From Porodaedalea pini (lineage: Eukaryota > Basidiomycota > Agaricomycetes > Hymenochaetales > Hymenochaetaceae): a stretch of 64,000 nt of DNA. Where the stretch lies: NCBI GenBank assembly GCA_002794775.1, contig NBAY01000063.1, positions 62,001 through 126,000 of the forward strand. The letters run 5' to 3'. The notes under the pieces were generated by a model, which was not told where the DNA came from, did not search any database, and worked only from the letters and a program-made list of their open reading frames with translations. Shown in pieces: positions 34,289 through 44,189 of this stretch. The translations under genes were made by a program, and so were the position numbers. Position 1 is the first letter of the stretch. The number at the start of each line of letters is the position of its first letter.

Positions 34289-36064
34289 TCACACCCGACA
34301 TGTTAACTCCCCACCAACGATCGCAATCGTCGCACCCAAGCACCAACCGAGCTCCGTGCCCTCAATCTGCTTCTCAACACGCACACCACGCTCTGCAGGG
34401 AACTCGTACCCGAGTCGTAGCAGCGCATGCATGAACGTCAGGTCCAAGCACCACTCCGGGCGCCCGTCGAGCTCTTCGCGCAGCCCGCTGTCGGCGCCCC
34501 ACGGCGCGCGAACCCACGCGGAGGGACCTTCACAGACGTCGCGCGCGAGTGCCGCGATGGTGCTGACGGTGAAAGCGGGCTGTGTGGAGGGGTCGGGATA
34601 GAAGGGCGCGAGGCGGTCGTAGAAGTAAGAGAGAAGGAGGACGTTCCCCTCTGCGAAGGTCTCGAGGATGGAAGGCTGGTAGACACCATTGAATGAGCAG
34701 GGCTTCGTCTGGCAGATGCTATATACGAATACGATATCAGTACAAAGTTGTAAATGATTGAGTGAAGGACTTACGCATCCTTCACCATGACGAGCTCGAC
34801 GACGCGGTTACAAGCCTCGAAGGAGCCTACGTCCTTTCCAACCATAGTCACATTGCGAACCTCTTCACCAGGAAGAGTCGCTTCTAACTCTACGACTCTC
34901 GATGAGCCTTTGTACAAGCAAGGATTTGAGATCTCATTTTCAGGTTTCGAAGGACCCATTGCAGGGACCTGATTGAAAGTAGCCATAAACTCCACCAGTC
35001 GATGCACGCTGTTCCGCGCACGCATCAGCCCATAGCCAAGGAACGAATGCTGGTACAGCGTATGCTTCTTCCCGCCAAACTGTAGTTCATATTTATGATC
35101 GCCATCAACGAACAGCGCATCGTCATCAAAGTCGGGCTCAAACACAATCTGCGTCGACGCGCCGCCGAGGTCGAGTACGGCGTAAGAATGCACATCCTTA
35201 GGCGAGTCCGCGCGGATGGTGTTGAGCAGGTAGTTCGCGGTGATCCACGCGTACACGCCCTCGTCGCTCCCGTCCATGATTACGACGCCGTCCTTCTCCA
35301 CCACCGCGAATGGATACTTCTCCTGCAGGCGGTGACGCACCGCAGCGAGAATCTCCACGCTCTGATCCGCACCGAGGAGGCGCAATCCAGCAGTCGCCTT
35401 GACCGCAACGGGTGTGCAGCTCCACAACGACTTGGGAACGACGGCGACGGCCTCGTCGAGCAGGACATCAAGGCTTGAGGCTGCACCAAGCGGGTCACCC
35501 TTGAATGAGCTCAGCCCTGGTTTCGTCATCTTGAAAACCTCGTACTCGTACTCCGCAGACGGCCCGCAGTTGTTGAATTTGTAGATATGGATGCGGGAGC
35601 CGGTGGACCCGGCGTCGATCATCAATGCATACTGTACGAGTCGTACATCCGGCTTGTAAGGCCGTGAACAGTGTACAGTTTTCAGGGGGTCTGGGTCCTC
35701 GGCGGGTGAGTGTGGAGATGTCACTTGGCTTGGGTTTTTTGCTGGCATGGGTTCGTCGCTATCGAGATCTTCAGGTGCAGCGACAACTTTGTCATCATGA
35801 TCTATGGGAGGAGGCCTTGTAGGCTTACCCCATGCTATTTACTTGTTAAAAGCATCCTAACACAACGTCGAAGAACTCACTTGGGGTCTTTATGGTGTCA
35901 ATCACCGACTCGCGCCTCTCGCGCGGGCCAAACAGCCATACAAGCCCAATCACCACCGTCGCCGCAATCGCAAACTTCTTCCACCCAAACCGAACGCGCG
36001 CCGTCTTGCCATCGTCGGCGTCGACGCGCTTGTACCCATTAATGCGCGGGAGGATGCTGCTCAT
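34289..36064 (-). CDS. GDA1: Golgi GDPase, GDA1/CD39 family
   Basis: A predicted type II membrane nucleoside diphosphatase that hydrolyses GDP or UDP in the Golgi lumen and so supports nucleotide-sugar antiport for glycosylation. Exon 1 starts MSSILPRINGYKRVDADDGK, with a single signal-anchor (FAIAATVVIGLVWLFG). The large exon (34771-35748) has apyrase conserved regions: LMIDAGSTGSRIHIYKF (ACR1), KATAGLRLLG (ACR2), SDEGVYAWITANYLL (ACR3) and LDLGGASTQIVFEP (ACR4). The last exon gives KPCSFNGVYQPSI, YFYDRLAPFY and WCLDLTFMHALLRLGY, ending GWCLGATIAIVGGELTC with a stop at 34289. Domain order and length are normal for fungal Gda1. It looks functional. Confidence 0.92.
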
Positions 36065-36340
36065 CTTGAATGCGCCTTTCGTCCGGCTCGCTGATGTGCT
36101 GTTAGTGTTTCTGCTGCGGTCGTGTCCAAATGAACGTCTTTGAGAGATAGAACTTGAATTCCTGTGTGCGTAGGAGCGACTGCTCATGAAATGGCCGGCA
36201 GCATGCGCTTTGGGATTGCAGCAGCTGGGTGCGGGCGGTGTAGTGAGGGTGCGAAACGAGAGTGTAGCCGGCAAGATAGATGAGGCGCGTCAAGGAAAAT
36301 GCGAAACGTGAATGTAGGGACACGTAGTACCTTGCACTCA

Positions 36341-38042
36341 ACTTGCGACGTCCTCTCTACTCTCAGCATCGTGCTCAAACAACTGGTCATACTTGTCATT
36401 TTAATTACTGTGGTCTGTACACGTCGACCGCGGAAGGCTTCGTCTCAACGATCGGTTGTGGCACCCAAGTTGCTACATCACACTGCCTTGGCCCAATTTC
36501 CTCGCGGCCAAACATTGAAACATCTTCGACAATGTGGTCGAAGACCGTACAATCAACAGGGTACAGGTTTGAACGGTAGTAAATTCTTTGTGCGGTGCAG
36601 CTGGTGGGGTCTAAGCATGCGCGCGATCGGAGTCGTAGCTCACGGCTACAGCAAACTTGTTCTCCCATCTCGCGTCGCGAACATCCAAGCAATCGTTGTC
36701 CCCTTCTACGGGAACCAGACGCTCCGTACTATTGCGTCGTGCTACCGTGACCTGGACTGTACGCCTCCAAGAGGTCTGGATGTTGCTGATGCCGATGAGG
36801 AATGTAAAGATGCTACACCTAATGATTTTAAACCAATGCACTGCTATCACTTTTCGGGTTCCTCAGGACGACCTGGCGTATTAGCATCCGTTGCTTCTTC
36901 CATACGTCTTGCGCCGACGTCTGGCAGAGCTCTCGATCGTACCCGTCGTGACTGTCACGCATGCAGCGGCGAACTCACCGGCCACCTGGAGGGACACGCT
37001 CACTGCCGCAGACAGAGCACCTTCCAGCTCTTTAAAACGTTCATCTTCAAGCCGAAGACCTCAAAATCGGCCGTGACAGGGCCTGTCATCATCAACATAC
37101 ATGAAGGGATGGAGACGAACTCGGGCGCGCCAGGCAAAAGCTGAATTTAAACTTGAAGGAATTGCGTCTGGCATCGTCGCCTCTGCTAAAAGGATTCTTC
37201 GCGTTGCGCAAGGGCTTCCCTGAGCAGTCCCTTTCTCCGTCCGCATACTTTGTTACGTCCAATTTCACCATTGATACTTGATGAAAACATGTTCCCAAAG
37301 GTTGTCACATCGCTCGCTTCCTCGACTTCCCGCTTCGCTGTACATGGGCTCGCTTCCGATTCTACGGTCTTCCTTAATGAAACTGACATCGCTTCATACT
37401 TGCGCACTCTCGAAACTGGGGAGATAAGCTACAAGAAGTAGCTTTTGCGGCACTCAAGACCGGGGCTGCGGTGTCTGCTGCACCCACGTCTGCAATTGCC
37501 GCCAAGGAATAAACAACAAAATGTGAAGGGAGAATCGACGGCGTTGAAGTCGACTTTCCGGACTGGTACATGAATGTGTGTAGCTGGTTTTGTCGTCCAT
37601 GAATTAACACTGGCAAGTAATACAGATGTTGATCAAGGCTGATATGTTAAACTACTACAGCGTTAGTGGATGCTACATTTCTAAGCTGCGGTCACACAGT
37701 ATTTCGGAATCGATATCACCGTGTGCACTAATAAGCAAGAGTTATGCGATCGCTACGAGGAGCTCGCAAAGACGCTCAGAAAAGCGAGTATCCGCGCAAA
37801 GACGGATGTGCAAAACAGCTACATCCCTGGCTACATTTTCAACGACTGGGAACAGAAGGTGTGGAAATGTAGTTATTTCTTCTTCCTTATTTTTTTCTGT
37901 GGTCTTTGGTCGTACGAAAGAATTTCACATTCAGAGTGTGCCTCTCCGCCTCGAACTCGTCCGGTTGACATCCAGAAGAAGCAGATGCTTTCTATGCGGC
38001 GTGACATGGGTGTGAAGGCACTGCTACTTTACACAGTCCCAT
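36341..38042 (+). pseudogene. scrambled prolyl-tRNA synthetase pseudogene
   Basis: Pieces of a eukaryotic-type ProRS occur in the wrong order and in several frames. At 36406-36500 is GLYTSTAEGFVSTIGCGTQ then ATSHCLG, and at 36570-36715 NGSKFFV then WGLSMRAIGV and KLVLPSRVANIQAIVVP; these belong to the catalytic core. At 37141-37440 follow segments I read as the N-terminal appendix (GIASGIVASAKRIL, SRFAVHGLASD), and at 37530-37680 the start of the core (VEVDFPDWYMNV, LIKADMLNYYSVSGCYI). At 37720-38042 comes the anticodon-binding region (QELCDRYEELAKTLRKASI, GYIFNDWEQK, VPLRLEL, IQKKQMLSMRRDMG). There are in-frame stops and frameshifts. The cell needs a functional copy elsewhere. Confidence 0.75.
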
Positions 38043-38730
38043 AGAGGGGGGGGGGGTCATATACAGTACTATGGAACTACATACAACTATGAACAGTATA
38101 TAGCAATGTATAGAAGTGCAAAGAGGTGTAAAGAGACTTACACTACCCTGTCGTGAGTCTAATGATGCTTACAAGAGATCTGCTGCTTTCACGACATTCT
38201 CTCCGTGTCCCGCCAAGTGCCTTCCATTCCATTTTCCTTTGCCCGTCCTACCACTTGCTACCGCCATAGAGGTTAAGAATCGATGGCTGCAAAGTATAGA
38301 TGCCCTCTTGGGCCAGAAGCAGAACGAGTTGGTCGGCACTGATGCAATCAAGTGCTATATCACTCATGTCCTTATTGGGAATAGTGTCTTGATTTTTTCA
38401 CTACAGAAGTATTCAAGTGAATTGCAGTTAGCTTGGAGGGAAATTTTGCTCTTGATGACTAGGTTGGCTATCTTAAAATGGCAAGTGCGAATGATGTGAC
38501 TACGAATGATTGTAGACTTTGCTTTGTAAGTCCAGCACACACACTCTCACCTGGGAAGGTACCTCTGTCTCTTCTGTAACGCCACTATAAGGAAGTTTAA
38601 TCTCATACACTTATTTTTTAAAGTATGCTTTCCATTCTCCCCTTATATCACTTAGAATGAAATGAATTAACAATGGAGTTGTGAAGCTACCAAACTAACT
38701 GAAAAGCATAGTCGTGTTTTCTTTGCGTAG
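38043..38730. other. spacer before element A
   Basis: About 690 bp. A plus-strand frame at 38116-38499 has no recognisable motif. A G-run lies at 38045. The right end carries the CGTAG target duplication of element A (38726-38730). Confidence 0.4.
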
Positions 38731-39153
38731 TGTTAGGCGGAAATCCGGGGGGCGACTCGGACTGGGCAGGCCTCGGCTGACTGTCGTCTGGGACGTGCTA
38801 TACTCGAGCGGGGACTTGGGACACACTTTACTCAGGCTAGGTCGTCGCGGAGGTAAGAGGATTAATACCAGTCTAAACTAATACAAAGGGAGCGAGTCTC
38901 ACCTAGGTCGTCGCGGAGGTAAGAGGAAAAGCAGAACAAGGAGTTCATGCGATTCCTGAGACCTTATATAGCGGCGACCATGGGACTATATTATCTAAAG
39001 TTACATAAACGAGCGGAATGGAACGAATGAAGGTCATGTGGAGGGAGTGTGAGAAATGATTGAAAAGATGATTAAATATAATGAAAAGGATCAATTAAAA
39101 GAACGGAAATGATAAAAGGAAAATAAAAGAAAGGAAAAGTTTGAGTCCTAACA
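38731..39153 (-). repeat. 3' LTR of element A
   Basis: 423 bp, TGTTAGG...CCTAACA. The U3/R part has a TATATAA-type box and, just downstream in element sense, GTTCTGCTTTT, which is complementary to the primer-binding site. Confidence 0.95.
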
Positions 39154-41921
39154 TTACCCCCCCCTCAAGGTTGGGCGTCCCGACCAACCAAGATCGAGGT
39201 CGTCTGGCTCTGTATCGACAAAGTGTGGGCGGAGTCGTTGGCGAGGAATGTCGAGTTTTCGAGGTGCGCCAGGGTGTTTTCGATAGAATTCAGCGATCGC
39301 CTCTTTTGCGTTCTCGCCGAAGTCCGTTTCAGGCTGCCAAGTCGGTTCATTGTATCTGACCCACTTGACGAGGTACTGTAGCTTTCCTCGGTGCAGACGC
39401 GAGTCTAGAACCTCCTCGATCTCATACTCCTCCTTGTTGTTGACAATGTCAGGAGGCGGCGGTGCTGGTTGTTTCTGGCTCTCAAAGGACGGTTCGATGG
39501 CGGGCTTCAGTAGGGCCTCATTGAAGACCGGGTGGACCTTTTTCCATCGCTTGGGGAGCCTGAGTTTGTATGCGCTGGCTCCCACCTTGTCGACGATCTC
39601 AAAGGGACCATACCATTTGTCGGCGAGCTTCTTCGTCGGCGAATCTGTGCTGATGTTCCGCCCATCGAGGAAGACCTTGTCTCCAGCCTTGTACTCAACT
39701 GAAGCTCCTGCCGTCCGGTCGTGGTAACACTTCATGTCGTCCGCCGCCTTGATCAGGTTATCCTTCGCAACGCGATGAGTCTCCTTAATGTGCTTTGCGA
39801 ATTCTTCTGCCGACATGTTGGCAGACGAGGTTCGTGTTGTGTCAAAGCTCAAGGGGTGACGTCCTGTGTTCGCGTAGAAGGGGGACATCTTCGTCGCCGA
39901 GTGTTCGCGGTTATTGTACGCAAACTCCGCGAGAGGTAGCCAGTCCTTCCAGTCCGATTGCCGATGGTTAACAAAGAGTCGAAGATACTGTTCGAGCTCT
40001 TGGTTAACGCGTTCCGTTTGACCATCCGTCTGTGGGTGATACGCCGTTGATGGATTGCCTTCGATGTGCAGGAGCTTGTACAGTTCCTTCATCATCGACG
40101 CGTCGAACTGTGTGCCTCGGTCATGGATGATCTTCTTTGGTAAGCCGTGGAGACGGAAGACGTGGTCGCGGTACAACTGGGCCATGCCTTCCGCTGACAA
40201 TTTCGTCGTCGTCAGGATCGCGTGCATCTGCTTTGAGAACCTGTCCACAAAGACGCAGATCGCGTTGTGTCCCTTGGAGTCTGGGAGTTCTCCGATGAGA
40301 TCGACTGTGACGACTTCCCAAGGAGCTTCCGGGACCGCATTTGGGTGAAGCGGCCTCGACCTCGACGCCCTCAGAGCCTTTGTCCGCTGACAGCGATCAC
40401 ACCCTCGGACATATGCTCGGACATCGGAGAACATCGACGTCCACCAGAAGTCTCGACGGACGAGCTCCACCGTTTTCGATGCTCCTGGGTGTCCAGCCAG
40501 TACAGAATCATGACACTCCCGCAACACAGAGTCCTTCATTGTTGACGGGATGTATACCTTGCCCTTCATTCGCCACAAACCGTCGACCTTCGTCATCCCC
40601 GTCGGCCTCTCCAACTCATCCTGCGCCCTCTGCGCATCACCCACTCATTCCAACACCTCATCACGCGACGTCCTCACCACTCCACAATTCAGCCACTTGT
40701 CTTTGATGAACACGACATCGTCGTTGTCATCCTTTCCCTCATCATAGCCTGCCTTGCACGACAGTAAGTCCGCCTTGCCCATCGTCTTCCCCGACTTGTG
40801 CTCGAGGTGGAAGTCGAATTCTTCGAGCTCTGTCCGCCAGCGAGCTTGTTGATAGCTCAGCTTTTGTGCCGACCTGAAATAGGTGAGGTTGGCATGATCG
40901 GACCAGATTTCGATGGGGTGATGGGCACCGAGGAGGTATTGCCTCCACTCCTTGAGCGCCAAAACAATCGCGAGCATCTCCTTGTCGTAGATTTCGTAGT
41001 TCCGTTCCGCTGGCAGGAGCGCTTCCGACCTGTAGGCGACCACCCTCCACTTGCCTTCCTGTTTCTGCAACAACACGCCTCCGAGTGCAAAGTTCGACGA
41101 GTCCGCCTCGACGTGGAAAGGGCCCTCGTCGTTGGCGATGGCCAGGACTGGAGGTGAGCAGAGACGTCGTCTCAGCTCCTCGAACGCTTCCTGCTGTTCG
41201 GTCTCCCATACACAGTCCTTTTTACCTGTTAGCGACATCAGAGGATGGACTATCTTGCTGTAGTCCTTAATGAACCGTCGCAGCCAGTTGCCCATGCCGA
41301 GGAACTGCTGTAGCTGCTTGAGGTTTCATGGAACCGGCCAGTCTGCGATCGCCTCTGTCTTCACTGGGTCAGCCTTGATTTCGCCATTGCCGACTATGTG
41401 TCCGAGGTACTTCACGGTCTTAGCATCGAACTCGCATTTTTCCGGCTTCAGGTACAGGCCGTTTTCTCGCAAGATCTGAAGGACGCGCCTTGACGTCTCG
41501 ATGTGTTCCTCAAGAGTTTGCGAGAGAATGAGGATGTCGTCGAGATAGACAATGATCAAGTTGTCGTAGATCAGTCCCTTGAAGATGTGGTTGACAAAGG
41601 CCTGGAATGTCGCCGGTGCGTTGCAAAGACCAAAGAACATGACCGTAGGTTCAAAGAGGCCCATATTCGTGTGAAACGCTGCTTTCCACTCATCGCCTTC
41701 GCGGATCCGGACGTTGTAGTATCCCCATCGAAGGTCAAGTTTAGTGATGTACTTCGCTTTTTTGACCTTGTCAACAAGTTCATCGATGAGAGGGAGGGGA
41801 TACTTATTCTTGATCATACCGTCGTTGAGTTTTCGGTAATCCTGGATCGGGCGTAGGGACTTGTCGGCCTTCTTGATGAAGAAGAAAGGCGAAGCCATCG
41901 GCGAGATTGACTTTCGTATGC
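39154..41921 (-). pseudogene. element A pol, 3' part (RT-RNaseH-IN-chromodomain)
   Basis: The 3' portion of the A polyprotein, read from 41921 down to 39154. It begins in the RT N-terminal region ([20 protein letters not shown]) and contains VYLDDILIL (RT active site), an RNase H domain (VEADSSNFALGG) and an integrase zinc finger (HPGASKTVELVRRDFWW...CDRCQRTK). The integrase core follows (VTVDLIGELPDSKGHNA, DRGTQFDAS, HPQTDGQTERVNQELEQ). It ends with a chromodomain (YEIEEVLDSRLHRGKLQYLV) that may guide integration to marked histones. In-frame TGA codons sit at 41326-41328 and 40645-40647. At both sites element B has an Arg codon. It is in frame with the 5' part at 48233 once B is removed. Confidence 0.9.
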
Positions 41922-42334
41922 TGTTAGAACCTGAACTTTCACCTTTTCCTTTATTTTCCCTTTTACCATTTCCTTTATTATATTCGTCCTTTTCATTATA
42001 TTTACCCATCTTACACAATCATTCCCACACTGCCTTCATTCGTTCCATTCCCACTCATTATGTAATGTTAGGTAATATAGTCTCACGGTCATCGCTATAT
42101 AAGGTCTCAGGAATCGCATGAACTCCTTGTTCTGCTTTTCCTCTTACCTCCGCGACGACCTAGGTGAGACTCGTCCCCCTTGTATTAGTTTAGACTTGTA
42201 TTAATCCTCTTACCTCCGCGACGACCTAGCCTGAGTAAGCGTGTCCCGAGTCTACGCTCGAGTATAGCACGTCCCAGACAACAGTCAGCCGAGGCCTGCC
42301 CAGTCTGAGTCGTCTCCCGGACTCCCGCCTAACA
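41922..42334 (+). repeat. 5' LTR of element B
   Basis: 413 bp, TGTTAGAACC...CCTAACA. A TATATAA box is at 42096-42102. GTTCTGCTTTT at 42129-42139 is the predicted 5' end of the RNA. A 24-bp direct duplication (CCTCTTACCTCCGCGACGAC) starts at 42140 and again at 42206. Confidence 0.95.
42096..42102 (+). promoter_or_regulatory. TATA box of element B LTR
   Basis: TATATAA, 33 bp upstream of the sequence complementary to the primer-binding site, the spacing expected if transcription starts at that sequence. The same box is present in all LTR copies of A and B. Confidence 0.7.
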
Positions 42335-42335
42335 T

Positions 42336-42346
42336 AAAAGCAGAAC
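42336..42346 (+). promoter_or_regulatory. self-priming primer-binding site
   Basis: AAAAGCAGAAC starts one nucleotide after the 5' LTR and is an exact 11-nt reverse complement of 42129-42139 in the LTR. In Tf1/sushi-type chromoviruses the first 11 nt of the RNA fold back and prime minus-strand synthesis without a tRNA. The same arrangement is present in element A (50873-50883 with 51081-51091). Confidence 0.75.
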
Positions 42347-42746
42347 CTCCACCCAGGCTCATCCCCAGCGTACGTCGTCGCTGCCGACTCGCCTTCACTC
42401 GGTCTAGAGGAGCGCTCCCCTCGACGGACTTGACGTGTAAACCCCCTGAACGACAACCCTCAACCCTGCCCGGGCGTTTTCGAACGTTCGTGTATTAAGT
42501 AATCCGACTTTCCCCGACTCTTACCGCATTCGGGCGTCTACTCGACCTTGGAGGACCTGACACCCTAATCAGGAAACCCTCTCCCACCCTGGCCCTCCGT
42601 CTCTCTCTTTGGTGGAGGAACCATCTGACCTGGACGTGGGTAACACACCGTGTACAGTCGTCGACGTCGTTGTCAATTGTGATCTCAGTCGCCTCCTTCC
42701 GTTTGGTCATCAAACTCGCCGACGAACCTGTCCTTCGTCAGCGTAA

Positions 42747-44189
42747 CATACATCCGGACAACCAGCCCCTACCTGTTCCCCCCCCGACGTAGTCAAGATA
42801 GATCTCACCGAGGAACAACAGCGGGCTTTCCCCTCTTCTTCACGCTACGACGCGGAACGCCAATTGTACGTAGCGGACGACAGAAACCACGTCACTCATA
42901 ATCTCTGGTGGAGTGACACCAGGCACGCCTGGTACTCGACTGACCCATCTTCCGGCGAGCGAACTCGTTGGGCGCCTCGACCTCCCCGTGCACCATCATC
43001 ACCGACAGTCTCGACATCGTCGGTCATCCTCCCAAGCGAACCAGGAGGCTATCGTACACCCCGTAGAGACTCGTCACCGCCGACACCCCCTGAGCGCCTG
43101 ACACATACGCCCGTACCAGCGATGGCTGAAGGTTTCACTCAAAGGCAGCAACAAGAGATCACAGCAATCGTAGCTGCCGCCTTCACCCGAGCAGCAACGA
43201 ACGCCCCTGCAGCCCAAGCTCCAGCTCCCTCGATTGATGTCGCCCGGCCACGCGAATTCGCTGGCGGCGATGACTACCTCGACTTCAAGCGCGAAGTCCT
43301 ACTCTTTGTCTCGGCGAACCCCATGAGGTATCCCTCGTCATCGAGCAAGATCTATGTCGCCCTCTCTTACCTCAAGGGTGGCAACGCGTCGATGTGGGCG
43401 CAAAACTACGTCCAGGAATTCACAACGAATGGCGTTGTGAGCTTTACGGACGACTGGGCCAAGTTCCAGGAACGACTGGATGCCTCCTTCGATGATCCGA
43501 ACAGGAAGGAGAAGGCGCTGAAGAAGTTCCGAGACAAGATCCAGAAGGACCTCTCTGCCGACCAGTTCTTCCAGGACCTCGACGTGATCATCAAGGCGGC
43601 GGAGCTGAAGGACGAAGGTGTCATTTGTGACCGCTTGCAACGCGCGATGAACATCGAGGTGGTCCGTGGCGTGTTGAGGTCGACGCCCGTGCCAACAACG
43701 TATGAGGCATGGAAAAAGAAGGCCATTGAGATCGATCGGGGCGAACAGCAGATTCGCGCCATCCAACGAGGTCGTACATTGCCGTTCACGCCCCGTCCGA
43801 CGCCTCAACAAGGGCCTCCTGCACGCCGACAGATAGCAGCCCCGCACGCCGATAAACGTGACGCGACGGGCGTCACTTTCAGAGGTGCCGGCCAACCAAT
43901 GGACGTCTCGATGAATGAGGCGCAACGAAAGCGCGCGTGCTGGATTTGCGGCGGACTGGGGCACTTTAAGGACAAATGTCTGCAGGTGAAGCCGATCATC
44001 CAGCGTATGTTGGAACTGATGGCACCGGGCGAACGCCGCCTCATCGCTGACGAGCTCGGCGCGATGAAGGAGTCGGCATTCGAGGAAGTCGTGGACACTC
44101 GAAGGTCGACGGTGGAGGACTATGTGGAGGAAGAAGACAATGACAAAGAGGTCGTTGACTCGCAGGGTTTTGCGAGTGGTCAGGCGTAG
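42747..44189 (+). CDS. gag: element B Gag
   Basis: The frame is open from 42747 (after a TAA) to a TAG at 44187, but the first ATG in frame is at 43122 (MAEGFTQRQQQ). The upstream part (VTHNLWWSDTRHAWYS) is matched by translated sequence in element A, so it may be translated, perhaps from a non-ATG start or through splicing; this is unresolved. The protein has a capsid region (FDDPNRKEKALKKFRDKIQK) and one CCHC zinc knuckle (CWICGGLGHFKDKC). The last codons overlap pol and contain the slippery site GGGTTTT. Confidence 0.8.
   Translation, partial: HTSGQPAPTCSPPDVVKIDLTEEQQRAFPSSSRYDAERQLYVADDRNHVTHNLWWSDTRHAWYSTDPSSGERTRWAPRPPRAPSSPTVSTSSVILPSEPGGYRTPRRDSSPPTPPERLTHTPVPAMAEGFTQRQQQEITAIVAAAFTRAATNAPAAQAPAPSIDVARPREFAGGDDYLDFKREVLLFVSANPMRYPSSSSKIYVALSYLKGGNASMWAQNYVQEFTTNGVVSFTDDWAKFQERLDASFDDPNRKEKALKKFRDKIQKDLSADQFFQDLDVIIKAAELKDEGVICDRLQRAMNIEVVRGVLRSTPVPTTYEAWKKKAIEIDRGEQQIRAIQRGRTLPFTPRPTPQQGPPARRQIAAPHADKRDATGVTFRGAGQPMDVSMNEAQRKRACWICGGLGHFKDKCLQVKPIIQRMLELMAPGERRLIADELGAMKESAFEEVVDTRRSTVEDYVEEEDNDKEVVDSQGFASGQA

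Noticed and set aside
38116..38499. 127-codon plus-strand frame before element A
   Set aside because: One stretch (KNRWLQSIDALLGQKQNEL) looks protein-like, but there is no family match I can name and no splice context.
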